In this document: positions 36,320 through 47,432 of the stretch, piece by piece | Numbering within the stretch: position 1 is the first letter of the stretch | Layout: the number at the start of each line of letters is the position of its first letter | NCBI GenBank assembly: GCA_002007465.1 | Contig: LNAC01000742.1 | Span: forward strand, 415,631 to 479,630 | Reading direction: 5' to 3' | DNA length: 64,000 bases | Origin: Ailurus styani | Taxonomy: Eukaryota; Chordata; Mammalia; Carnivora; Ailuridae | Translations under genes and position numbers: made by a program | Notes under the pieces: model-generated | What the model was told of the DNA's origin: nothing | The model's database searches: none | What the model saw: only the letters and a program-made list of their open reading frames with translations

Positions 36320-36960
36320 TGTTCAATTCAAATGAACAAACATTCACTGGGTATCTAGTTGGCCAAACTCTGTAGTTACAAGGATGAATATCTGATGATA
36401 TTCCATAAGAAGACAAAAAGCTTTCAACTCCCAGAAATGAACCAATCGTTGATGTATTTAACACTTAATTACTAAGCACATAACCCATATAAGACATATT
36501 GTAAGATGTTTAAGAGGCAACAGTGATGATTGCTTCTATTGGTAGAGGTAGCTAATTAAAAGTTAGCCACTACCTAATTATAACTTGCAAATATGTTAAA
36601 TGTTTCAGAGGATAAAGATATGATGCTATGAGAAGTGTGGAGTGTGTGTGGTTTAAGAAGGGAAATGTGAGACCTGGTGTGAGAGGACAAAGAATATTTA
36701 CCTGAAGAGTGACATTTGATCAGAGATCTGAAGGACAATAAGAGAGTACCAATCATTCCAGGCCAGGGAAACAGAGTGTGCAAAGGTATTGAGGCAGGAA
36801 GGAGCGGAACACATTCTAGAAAAGGAAAGAGAACCTGAGGGGAATAAAAAGAATGAAGGGGTCAGTGGCAATTGAATTTGTTGATAAAGATTAGGATAAA
36901 AACCAGTGGGTCTTTATCCCAATAGCAATATTGATTAAAGGATAGCACACAGGGAAGTAA
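36320..36960. repeat. Ancient interspersed repeat, family not assigned
   Basis: Phrases such as AGGGAAACAGAGTGTGCAAA, GGTATTGAGGCAGGAAGGAG and GACATTTGATCAGAGATCTG occur in an old mammal-wide repeat. I cannot name it securely. Confidence 0.4.
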
Positions 36961-37315
36961 GTTACTCAGATTTGCATTTTTGACGGTTCATTCTCACTTC
37001 GGTATGAGGAGTGATTTGAGGAAGGTGAGAATGGACATGAAGAAACAAGTGAGGAGGCAAATATGTTACCAACAATGGTGGCATTAATGGAGAAGGAGAA
37101 AGAGCACCCAAAAGACCTTTAGAGGTAAAATCAATAGAATTTGTCCATGGTTCGATATAGTAAGGATTACTGGATTTGGATAAGGCATCTATTAGTGAAT
37201 CTGTATAGTGCTGGCTCATACAGAAGTGACAGTCAATTACAATACTTTGATGGAGCTATTTATTTATTGTTTTGTTTATTTATTCACACATATATATACA
37301 CAAACAATTGAATTT

Positions 37316-37340
37316 GTGTGTGTGTGTGTGTGTGTGTGCA
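37316..37340. repeat. (GT)n microsatellite
   Basis: GTGTGTGTGTGTGTGTGTGT, directly before a GAGA-rich stretch and a CAN-SINE. Confidence 0.9.
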
Positions 37341-37375
37341 TGTGTTTGTTCAAGATAGAGAGATAGAGAGAAAGA

Positions 37376-37567
37376 GAGGGCCACTGGGTGGCTCAGTTGG
37401 TTCAGCATCTGACTTCAGCTCAGATCATGATCCCAGGGTCCTGGGATCAAGTCCTGCATTGGGCTCCTTGCTCAGTGGGAGGCTGCTTCTCCCTCTCCCT
37501 TTGCTTTTCCCCTTTGCTCACAGTTTCTCTCTCTGTCTGTCAAATAAATAAATAAATCTTTAAAAAA
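37376..37567 (+). repeat. CAN-SINE
   Basis: Head GGGCCACTGGGTGGCTCAG, TCAAATAAATAAATAAATC tail. GAGAG-type sequence lies on both sides. Confidence 0.92.
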
Positions 37568-37609
37568 GAGAGTGTCCCAAGGGCCCCCAAAACATGACAA
37601 AATAATAAT

Positions 37610-37967
37610 AATCATTTGTTTTTGTCATAGATCACACATAGATCACAACCTTCTGCTGGTGAGAAAGCTTGTTTCTGTAGCCTTGCAGTTGTCTGGAATA
37701 GACAGTTCAACTGTATCTGAAAAATCCACTTCCAAGAAGGCTTACTTACATGACTGACATTTCGTGCTGGCTATTGGCTGGGAGCCCAGCAGGAGCTGTT
37801 GTACCTCTTCACATGGGCCTCTCCATAGGCCTACTCGAACTTCCACATGGCATTGCAGCTGCCTTCCATGAGTCAGTGTTCAGAAAAAGACAGCTGCCAA
37901 TATATTAAGGCCTACATCTGGAAATTGGCGCAGCATCACATCTGACATTATTCTATTAGTCAAAGCA
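37610..37967. repeat. Ancient interspersed repeat, family not assigned
   Basis: Contains CCACTTCCAAGAAGGCTTAC, TGGCTGGGAGCCCAGCAGGA, and TTCTATTAGTCAAAGCATTT in the order seen in a widespread old mammalian repeat. Confidence 0.45.
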
Positions 37968-38264
37968 TTTACTAAGCTTGCCCAGATTCAAGGTGCCTGT
38001 GGAAGAAGAGGGGGCATTCAGGAATAATGTCTCTAGTTTGTGATGCAATCACTTCTGTCAATGGAAGGAATAGTAAAGGATGTGTGATACATGCTGTGCA
38101 CTCTGTTTATGGACATTTTAGTGGATTATGTCATTCAAAACATGAATTAGTATTTCATAATCCATGATATCTGCATATCTTATGTGCTTGTCCGGGTTAG
38201 TGGATAATGTTAAATAAGTCCATTTTAAATACAGTGTCCAGTAACATACAACTAGGATCTTTTC

Positions 38265-38372
38265 TTTTAGTATATACATTTTTAGAGGGCTGGAATATTG
38301 TCTTATGCCACAATATTAACCTTTGGAACAGCACCCAATAAATATCTGCTGGCTAGCACACTAATTGATATT
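38265..38372 (+). repeat. L2-like 3' end fragment
   Basis: GAGGGCTGGAATATTGTCTT ... GGAACAGCACCCAATAAATA ... TCTGCTGG matches the L2 3' terminus layout. Confidence 0.6.
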
Positions 38373-39104
38373 CTTTCAATTGTTACAGGCTGCTGTTTAG
38401 CCAAACAACCCATGATAATCCTACCTTTCCAGGAATATGCCAGATTAGGTCAAATATTTTAGAATAAGAAACATATGCATTATGTCTACCATATTCTTCT
38501 CTTATAACATCCCCAGCATAGCTTAGTATATCCAGGCTGATTCCTACTTATCACCATTTTGTTTTTTTATATATTCACAAACCACCTATTAAATAATTTA
38601 TTCAATAATTTTTCCAGGGATCGTATTGAATTCACTAAACTATGATTTCTAGAGACAAGTTCTTTCTCCCTTTTAAAGTCAAGTCAGTGTCTACTCTCTA
38701 AAACTGTCTTTTTTTCTGTGCCCACTTCCTTGCCAAAATTTTTCAAAAATCATTGAAAATGGTTTCAAAAGAACTTTTATACTTTCTTTACATATACTGT
38801 GATGCAATTTTTCTAGATGAGGACATTTGAATCAAGACAAAATACCTAAGGGTTTTTTCACTATTTTCTTGATTACTGGAGTATCATCTCTCTCAAACAT
38901 TGCAGGACCATACTTTTAAAGTGAAAGATCATTCGTTTTCTGGTAAAGATGAAATAAAAATAGGAGTTGAATAAAGTTGCTTTCTGTCTTCTTTATCTTA
39001 AACATTCTGTATCATGAAAATAGTCTTCTTCAGACTTCCTGTTATCACATATTTAAACTTTTTTTGCTTTATCTTTCATTATGTAGACATTTTTCTCTCT
39101 TTTT
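38373..39104. other. Intergenic, nothing recognised
   Basis: AT-rich. No gene or assignable repeat. Confidence 0.45.
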
Positions 39105-39123
39105 AATATCCTTACAAAATTTT

Positions 39124-39339
39124 GGGGCACATGGGTGGCTCAGGCAGCAGTCATGCATCTGTCTTCGGCTCAGGTCATGATCTTAGGGTCTTAGAATTCA
39201 GCTCTGTGTCCTATAGGGCTTGCTGCTCACCAGGGGAGCCTGATTTTTCCTTTCCCTCTGTCCCTGCTTGTGCTGTCTTTCTCGCTCTCTCTCTCAAATA
39301 AATAAATACAATCTAAAAAAAAAAAAGAGAGACAGAAAA
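39124..39339 (+). repeat. CAN-SINE, older
   Basis: 19-bp target duplication with one mismatch, AATATCCTTACAAAATTTT (39105-39123) and AATATCCTTGCAAAATTTT (39340-39358). Confidence 0.94.
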
Positions 39340-39358
39340 AATATCCTTGCAAAATTTT

Positions 39359-40045
39359 ATCTGAGTCTGAGAGTTTCTGGTGACGCAACTGTCTCTCAGA
39401 ATTTTGGCCTAAATTAACAGAAGTTATGTGGATTATTCATCTGGGGTGATTTATGTCTTTTTTAAATAATTTAAAAATATTTTTTCTTAAAGATAAAGTG
39501 ATATATACAAAATTTCAAAATTTTTTGGAAGACAGTTTGTTTACTAAATTCTCTTGTGTATATATACTGATTTTTAATACCATGAAGAAGTGGACAGGTC
39601 CAATTTATAGGAAGAAATTTTTAAAAATAGGTTCTCTTTTGATTTTACAATGGAGGTTAAATCTCAGGCAAATTTGCCGTTTCCATATCAACATTCTCTT
39701 TCTATGATCTTAGTTGCTTTACTAAGGGAAAAATTGGTAAAGAATTCTCAGAATGTTCTTTTTTTTTTTAAAGCCACTTAAACCACCTTAATTGACTTTT
39801 TCAGTGTCAACATCTGAAATAATTACTCTATATCCCAGAGTCTACTCAGTATTGCTCTGAAGTTGATGCTGCCCAGATTGTAGGCACAATATTCAGGTGA
39901 CAGTTTAATCCTTAAAACATTAATTATAAAGCAATTATTCAGTGCGTTAAAAGGAAAAGCAAACTGCTAATTTGATATCGGTTATCTAAATGCATCTTCA
40001 TATTTTCCTTATAAGAAAGAGAAGATATTTTTTTATAGGAAAGAG
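39359..40045. other. Intergenic, nothing recognised
   Basis: Chance ORF of 84 codons at 39453; no domain. AT-rich. Confidence 0.45.
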
Positions 40046-40046
40046 N

Positions 40047-40312
40047 AATTTTATTTTTATTATTTGCCCAAGGGGTACAGGTCTGTGAATCATCAGGCTT
40101 ACATCTTTCACAGCATTCACCAAAGCACAAACCCTCCCCAATGTCCATAACCCATCCACCCTATCCCTACCCTCCCACCCCCAGTAACCCTCAGTTTGTT
40201 TTGTGAGATTAGGAGTCTCTTATGGTTTGTCTCCTTCCCCATCCCATCTTGTTTCATTATTTTTCCCTCCCTACCCCTCACGACCCCCCACCCTGGATTT
40301 TATTAATCTTTT
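40047..40312 (-). repeat. LINE-1 3'UTR fragment
   Basis: Reverse of a carnivore L1 3'UTR, with an ACAGCATTCACCAAAGCACA block and the C-rich CCACCCTATCCCTACCCTCC stretch. A single N at 40046 lies at its poly-T edge, probably a base-calling problem. Confidence 0.8.
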
Positions 40313-40569
40313 CCCTCTGTGCTTCTCTTGAATCAAACTGAATGAGAACTAGTAAAAATTTCACTTTAACCTACCATTAAGATATAAAAATGCAGATCCC
40401 TATCGGCTTATTCAGTTTCCCCATAGGCTAAAAGTTAAGCACAAATATTGGCAATGATAAATCATTTGGTTTATCTACTCTCAATTTTCCACATAAAAGT
40501 TTGTCACAGAATTATAATGTTGAATTATAGATCTTCATAACTGTAACCAATACCAGAAACACTTCACTC

Positions 40570-40741
40570 CTGTGTTTCTGAAACTTGTCCCATCATCAGT
40601 TTCAACAGGAGTGTTCATTAAAGTACAACCCCTAAGCCCATTCCTCAAAGATTCTGATTCTATTTGCATTCCAGGCTATATTTCTAACCATGACCCCAAG
40701 TGATTCTTATGATCAGACAAGTTTGGAAAAGAATGGTGTAG
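40570..40741 (+). repeat. MER5A-like hAT DNA transposon fossil
   Basis: Starts CTGTGTTTCTGAAACTT, then AAAGATTCTGATTCTATTTG and AAGTGATTCTTATGATCAGA, and ends GTTTGGAAAAGAATGGTG, the MER5A order and inverted-repeat ends. Confidence 0.7.
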
Positions 40742-40742
40742 T

Positions 40743-40865
40743 TCAAAATCCTCATTTTACAGATAAGGAAACTGAGACACAGGCATCAACAATGAATTGT
40801 CCAATGTTATCTAGCCAGAGCTGAGATGAAATGCTAGTTTTTATGGTCTAGCCTTACCATTTCCA
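40743..40865 (+). repeat. MIR fragment
   Basis: AATCCTCATTTTACAGATAA followed by GGAAACTGAGACACAGGC is the best-conserved part of MIR. Confidence 0.8.
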
Positions 40866-41333
40866 AAACAATTTCTATTTTGATATTTATCTGAATATCA
40901 ATTATTTTATCTTCATTTATCTTAATTTCTGAATGAGATAATTATTCACTTAGTCCCCCAAAGTTCATGTTTTTATTATTATATTAGATTATATCAACAA
41001 AAATACATAGCATTATTGCCTTGTACTTGATGATAAAATCTAGGCATTGTTTATCTTTCTCTACTGGGACCTGCATTATAGCTGCTGAGAGTGGGCAACT
41101 TTCACACAATGTGAAATGAAATGTGAAGTGAAATGGCTCTTAGTGAGCCATTTTGTCTGGGCCTAGATAGATTAAACATTTTTTTTTTTAGATTAAACAC
41201 TTTTAACTGCTGAGAGTTTTGATGGGTACGCTTTGAAATTAATTAATTAAAATTGTGGATGAAATTCATGGAAGTAAAAGGGGGCTAGTCATAGAACTGA
41301 TAGAATTTTATTAATGCAACCATCTAAAAAGAA
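40866..41333. other. Intergenic, nothing recognised
   Basis: A small imperfect repeat GTGAAATGAAATGTGAAGTG occurs at about 41110. Otherwise nothing assignable. Confidence 0.45.
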
Positions 41334-41345
41334 TGTTGCGCCTTT

Positions 41346-41538
41346 TTTTTTTAAAAAAAGATGTTATTTATTTGAGAAGAAGAGAGAGCATGAGAAGGGA
41401 GAGGTCAGAGGTCAGAAGGAGGAGCAGACTCCCTGCCAAGCAAGGAGACTGATATGGGACTTGATCCCAGGACTCCAGGACCATGACCTGAGCCAAAGGC
41501 AGTCGCTTAGGTAACTGAGCCATCCAAGTGCCCTGTTT
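41346..41538 (-). repeat. CAN-SINE
   Basis: T-run at left, GAGCCATCCAAGTGCCC head at right. Target duplication GTTGCGCCTTT / GTTGTGCCTTT. Confidence 0.92.
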
Positions 41539-41639
41539 GTTGTGCCTTTGTTCCAGTAGTATGTGTGCAGTATTTTAAATAATTCAAAGACTATTATCAT
41601 GGTCTACAGTGCAAAGATAACCAAAATGTGTTAGTGCAC

Positions 41640-41880
41640 AGGATAGACTTTGAGACAGACTAAAGTTTCAATTCTGAGTCAGCCTCCTAATGACTGTGTA
41701 GACATGGACAAGTCACTTCACATCTGAGTCTCAGTATTTAAAAAAAAAATTAGTTATTAAGACAATACCACTTACTTCATTTAATTGTCATGAGTAGGCA
41801 TAACATGNTTAAAAAAAAAATTAGTTATTAAGACAATACCACTTACTTCATTTAATTGTCATGAGTAGGCGTAACATGAG
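41640..41880 (-). repeat. MIR, with a 70-bp tandem duplication
   Basis: AGACATGGACAAGTCACTTC and ATCTGAGTCTCAGTATTTAA fit MIR read in reverse. The 3' part (41738-41807) is repeated at 41809-41878 with one base different and an N between. Confidence 0.65.
41738..41878. repeat. 70-bp tandem duplication joined by a single N
   Basis: The two copies (41738-41807 and 41809-41878) differ only at one A/G position near their end. N at 41808 is the exact junction. An assembly artefact is more likely than a true duplication. Confidence 0.9.
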
Positions 41881-42656
41881 AAGTGCCAAATATGATGGTG
41901 GAAATGAGAAGAACCTCAATCACTGGTAACTCTTGGCACTATTTACAAGCATATTTATATGACTTTGAATCAAACATTGGTAATAAAATGATGAATATAA
42001 AAGTTTCCCGCTCTCAAGGAAAGGAAAAAGTTTGACCTGGAACAGTGGACATAGTTCTGAGCAAAGAGAAGGAAGAAAGACTTCACATCGAACAATGTAA
42101 CTGTCACTTACTTGTATTTAATTTAGACTAGACACTACTTGCTGTAACAAACATTCCTCACAGCCTGCAGGGAAAAGTTCAAAACAGCTGATATATATAC
42201 TTATTCTATGTATATGGTTTAATTATTAAAATATAATTACTTAAGCTTATTTAGCTATATATTTTTTCTTTCCATGAAGAACAAAAAAGAAAAAAGAAAA
42301 GAAAAGAAACCCCCTCCAAAAAAAAAAAAAAGGAAAGAAAAGAAAAGAAAAAAATCCCACTATAGAAAAATATTTGAGTAAACCGTTTTCTAGAGATAGT
42401 AACATTTAGGCAGTAAACCTTGGAGTCTGACTGTGTATTAGTAAATTCTGAAAATATTTAAATTCTTTTCAAAAAATATTTCTTGAATGACAACATATAA
42501 ATTTTTTAAGCAGTAAATATCTATACATAATTTATTCACATATGTGACTATAGCATACATTTATTAGTGACATAATACCACCATTCAGATATATTCTTAA
42601 TTATGTTGAATGATTTTATATTATCAAACTTGGGTAAATGAATAAAAAGTTCAGGA
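41881..42656. other. Intergenic with A-rich (AAAAG)n tract
   Basis: A/G-rich stretch at about 42270-42355. Otherwise nothing recognised. Confidence 0.5.
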
Positions 42657-42672
42657 AAAATGTTAGCATTTT

Positions 42673-42872
42673 TTTTTTAAAGATTTTATTTATTTATTTG
42701 ACACAGAGAGAGAGATTACAAGTAGGCAGAGAGGCAGGCAGAGAGACAGGGAGATGAGGAAGCAGGCTCCCTGCTGAGCAGAGAGTCCAATGCGGGCCTC
42801 GATCCCAGGACGCTGAGATCATGACCTGAGCCGAAAGCAGAGGCTTTAACCCACTGAGGCACCCAGGCGCCC
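42673..42872 (-). repeat. CAN-SINE, young, perfect target duplication
   Basis: Perfect 16-bp duplication AAAATGTTAGCATTTT (42657-42672 and 42873-42888). Close to the young consensus with GCCGAAAGCAGAGGCTTTAA. Confidence 0.96.
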
Positions 42873-42888
42873 AAAATGTTAGCATTTT

Positions 42889-43912
42889 AAACTCAAGTTT
42901 ATTTCAGTGACAATGGAAGAAATAGTAAACTATCAAAATATCTATTTAAATTTTCCTACATATAAGATAATGGTACCGTAATCTTAAACTTATTTTCCAG
43001 TTTTGATTATTTAATGATTATATTATTTTTAAGGTTTGCCCAAGAATGGATGCAAGACACATGTTAAAAATTTTCATGTTTTTCAATCCATGTGATTAAA
43101 AAGTTATCTAGATGAGACTTTGAATATAAAGTTTTATTCTGAGATGAATATTTCTAGCTTGTGTCAAATTACTTATAACCTTCTGAAAAACACTCAAAGA
43201 ATATGACTTTGGCAGTATAATTGAATAGTTCCATAATATAACCCAAGTAGTTGGAAAATTAAATTTCTGCATGTGTTTACAGTAGAAAGCAGATTGTTAA
43301 TAATCATTGAGAAAAGTTCATATGAGTTCACATTTAATATTAAAGTCTGGCTGTTAATAGTTGTTGACATTTTAAAAGGTATTAAGTGTAGTTTTGGGGT
43401 CCTTATTATGTCTTACTAAATTGCAACATGCTTTCCAAGCAATTACTAGGTATGAGTTAATTTGAGATAATAATCAATATTTCCATTAAAAATTAAGTTT
43501 ATCAATTACTTTAATCCAAAGTGATAATAAGACTCATGAAAACTTTTGAAGAGAGCACTATACAAATTGTCAGACAATTTTTACACTTTTGAGCTTCCAG
43601 AAATAATCACTGTATAGCCAAGATACCAAATTCTCATATCAATGCCCATGGAGTTCATAAAAATCTTAGAATTCCATTGAAATGCAATAAGACTTTTAGA
43701 ATCAGGTTATCTCCCCCATTACATAAAGACAATTAATGTTGAGACCTGCATAGAATATCAGATCTCGGATAATATATCAAAAGAAGTTTCATTACTCTTT
43801 GTATAGTCTCTTCATGTCCATTGGAATGTGGAATGGAGCCAGTTTTAGATTTAACAAACCTAAATTGTGATCAAATTCCAACATCATATGTTTGACATTT
43901 TTGGTATTTTAA
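42889..43912. other. Intergenic AT-rich DNA, nothing recognised
   Basis: No gene or assignable repeat. Confidence 0.5.
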
Positions 43913-43929
43913 TTTACTCTTTTTTTTAA

Positions 43930-44136
43930 AGTTTTTTTTTTTTAAGATTTTATTTATTTATTTGACAGATAGAGAGAGATCACAAGATCACAAGTAGGCA
44001 GAGAGGCAGGCAGAGAGAGGAGTAAGCAGGCTCCCCGCCAAGCAGGAAGCCTGATGTGGGCTTTGATCCCAGGACCCTAAGATCATGACCTGAGCCAAAG
44101 GCAGAGGCTTTAACCCACTGAGCCACCCAGGTGCCC
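43930..44136 (-). repeat. CAN-SINE, young subfamily
   Basis: Contains a short local duplication of GATCACAA (43979-43995). Head GAGCCACCCAGGTGCCC. TACTCTTT flanks both sides. Confidence 0.93.
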
Positions 44137-44371
44137 TACTCTTTCTTTTTAACACAGGTATTTCATTTCCATCTTTTCTCAACCTGTTCAGTTATAAATT
44201 TATATGAGAGACACTGTTATCAGATAAGATTAAAAAATATTCAAAACCCATGCATGAGAAGGAAATATTTGAATGACTCCTCTAGTAATGAAAATGAGCC
44301 AGCCACTTTAGGCAATCTGCTTAGTAAATTAGAGAGGCTTAGTTACAACAGCCTCTATCAGACATACAGAA

Positions 44372-44450
44372 GATACATAGATAGATAATAGATGATAAAT
44401 AGATGATAGATAGATAGATGATATATAAATAAACAGACTGATAGATAGAC
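44372..44450. repeat. (GATA)n complex microsatellite
   Basis: ATAGATAGATAATAGATGAT-type units with AAAT interruptions. Confidence 0.9.
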
Positions 44451-44508
44451 ACATCTAATGTCATTAGGAGTCTTCTATATCTCCTGAGTCATAATAAGAA
44501 TGCTTTAG

Positions 44509-44747
44509 GGGCACCTGGGTGGCTCAGTTGGTTAAGCATCTGTCTTTGGCTTAGGTCATGATCCCAGAGTCCTGGAATCAAGCCCACACCCCATCAAGCT
44601 CCCCTGTGGAGCCCAACCCCCCACCTTTGGGCTCCCTGCTCAATGGGGAGTCTGCTTCTTCCTCTCCCTCGGCCCCTCCCCATTCCCCACTCATGCTCTC
44701 CTTCTCTCTTTCAATAATTAAATAAAATTAAATAAAATTTTAAAAAA
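44509..44747 (+). repeat. CAN-SINE, long form with internal extra segment
   Basis: Head GGGGCACCTGGGTGGCTCAG. The middle carries an extra C-rich stretch (about 44585-44632), making the element about 240 bp instead of 200. Confidence 0.88.
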
Positions 44748-44748
44748 T

Positions 44749-46567
44749 GATGGCAATAAAATCATATCTTTCTCAATATGAACAGCCTAAATGATCCCAT
44801 GAAATGGCACAGGGTTGCAAATTGAATAAAAAGACACAACCCATCCATATACTGTCTATAGGAGATTCATTTTGAACCTAGAGATACATCCAGACTGAAA
44901 GTGAGGTGATGGAGAACCATTTTTTATGCCAACAGATCTCAAAAGAAAGCTGGAATATCAATGTTCATATCAGGCAAATTATATTTAAAGCTAGAGGCTG
45001 CAGTAAGAGAGACAGAGGGACACCATATCAATGTTAAAGGGTCTATCCAACAAGAAGATCTATCAACTGTAAATATCCATGCCCCCAACATGGGAGCAGC
45101 CAACTATATAAGAAAACTGTTAACCAAAATAAAGAATCATATTGATATTAACACTTTAATAGTAGGAGATCTCAACACTCCACTCTCAGCATAGACAGAT
45201 CATCTAAGCAGATCAAAAAAGAAACAAGAGCCTTGAATGACACATTGGATCAGATGGACCTCATAGATATATACAGAACATTCCACTCTTTTAACAACAG
45301 AATACTTATTCTTCCTGAAAGCAAATGGAATTTTCTCCAGAATGGGTCACAAATCAGATCTCAACCAATACCAAAGATTGAGATTGTTCCCTGCCTATCG
45401 TCAGACCACAATGCTTTGAAACTGGAACTCAATCACAAGAAAAAAATTGGAAGGAATTCAAACTCGTGGAAGCTAAAGACCATCCTGCTAAAGAATATTT
45501 GGGTCAACCAGGAAATTAAAGAAGAACTTAAACAATTCATGGACATCAATGAGAAGGAAAACACAATGGTTCAAAACCTATGGGATACTGCAAGGGTGGT
45601 CCTAAGGGGGAAATTCATAGCCATCCAAGTCTTACACAAAAAAGGAGAAAAATCCTGAATGCACTAGCTAACCTTACGCCTAAAGGTACTGGAGAAAGAC
45701 CAGCAAATAAAACTTAAACCAAGAAGAGAAATAATAAAGATTAGAGCATAGCTCAATGGAATAGAAACCAGAAAAATAGTAGAGCAGATCAATGAAACGA
45801 GAAGCTGATTCTCTGAAAGAATTAACAAGATTGATAAACCTCTGGCCAGACTTATCCAAAAGAAAAGAGAAAGGACCCAAATTGGAGAAAGGAGAACACT
45901 CTTACACTCTTCATGGGAATGCAAGTTGGTACAGCCACTTTGGAAAACAGTGTAGAAGTGCCTCAAAAAGTTAAGAATAGAGCTGCCCAATATCCAGCAA
46001 TTACACTACTGGGTATTTACCTCAAAGATACAGATGTAATGAAAAGAAGGGCCACTTGCATCCCATTGTTCTTGGCAACAATGTACACAATAGCCAAACT
46101 GGGGAAAGAGCCAAGATGCCCTTAAACAGACGAATGTATAAAGAAGATATGGTTCATATATACAATGGAATATTATGCAGCCACCAGAAAGGATGAATAC
46201 CCACAACTTGCATCAACATGGATGGAACTGGAGGGGATTATGCTAAGTGAAATAAGTCAAACAGGGAAGACAATTATATGGTTTCATTCATATTTGGAAC
46301 ATAAGGAATAGCACAGAGAACATTAGGGGAAGGAAGGGAAAACTAAAGGTGAGGAATCAGAGGGAGAGACAAACCATGGACTCCAGAAAACAATCTGAGG
46401 GTTTCAGAGAGGAGGGGCTGGGGGGGTTGGGTTAGCCCGGTGATGGTTATTAAGGAGTGCATGTGTTGTAATGAGCACTGGGTGTTATACACAAATAATG
46501 AATCATGGAACACTACATCAAAAGCTAATGTTGTACTGTATGATGACTAACATAACATAAAAAAATC
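44749..46567 (+). repeat. LINE-1 with a large internal deletion
   Basis: 44749-45885 is the ORF2 endonuclease region: frames give IVGDLNTPLSA (45150-45194) and NDTLDQMDLIDIYRTFHSFN (45236-45295), then LPESKWNF. At about 45885-45895 the sequence jumps to the ORF2 C-terminus (ACTCTTCATGGGAATGCAAG), losing the reverse transcriptase core. The 3'UTR follows (GGAGAGACAAACCATGGACT) and ends in an A-rich tail near 46567. Several stops and frameshifts; not functional. Confidence 0.88.
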
Positions 46568-46720
46568 TTTTCACATATGTGAGTAATTATATCACAAACC
46601 ACACAACACATAATTTGACATTACACATTAGACATTTATATCAAAATTCCTTTTAATTATATAGACATCGTCCTCTTGCATATTTTCTCTCCTCTCCAGA
46701 AACATGACTGAAAAGATCTT

Positions 46721-46913
46721 TTTTTTTTAAGATTTTATTTATTTATTTGACAGAGAGAGAGATTACAAGTAGATAGAGAGGCAGGCAGAGAGAGAGGGGG
46801 AAGCTGCTCCCTGCTGAGCAGGGAGCCCGATGCGGGGCTCAATCCCAGGACCCTGAGATCATGACCTGAGCCGAAGGCAGAGGTTTTAACCCACTGAGTC
46901 ACCCAGGCGCCCC
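46721..46913 (-). repeat. CAN-SINE
   Basis: Perfect 10-bp duplication AAAAGATCTT (46711-46720 and 46914-46923). Confidence 0.94.
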
Positions 46914-47119
46914 AAAAGATCTTGTTTTCAATCACATCTCTGTACTCCTGTATTGAGATCTTATCTCCAGGCAGCTCACCAATGTAATTAAAAAAAAAAA
47001 AAAGATACTTCCTCCCCAAGCAATGTTCTAATACCAGCTATAAAGATCATTTCAATCTTATATAGCTAAATCAGTATCAACATTGATATTGATATGCCTG
47101 ATCTTTTTTTGCATATTCT

Positions 47120-47432
47120 ATTAGCTAAGAAGGTGAATTCTGAAATCAGAGTACTGGGTTTAATTTGTAGTACTACTACTTATTTGAGTTTCTTAACTTC
47201 TGAACCTGTTTCTTCATCAGTGAAATGGGGAAAATAATGTTTACCTAGTAGAATTGTAAGATTAATGGTAAGGAGTGTTAAGTACTGATTATTAGCCCCA
47301 GTTCCTCAAATGTAAAGTGGAGATAGTAATATTATTTGTTTCATGAAGTTATTGTGAGGTATAAGTGAAAAAAATGCAACTAAAATGCTTAGCACAGTAA
47401 ATAGCCCACGACACATAGTAGTGAGCAATATA
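47120..47432 (-). repeat. MIR relic, possibly two adjacent copies
   Basis: TTTCTTCATCAGTGAAATGG and again CAGTTCCTCAAATGTAAAGT match the same MIR part twice. TAAAATGCTTAGCACAGTAA marks the end. Confidence 0.65.
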
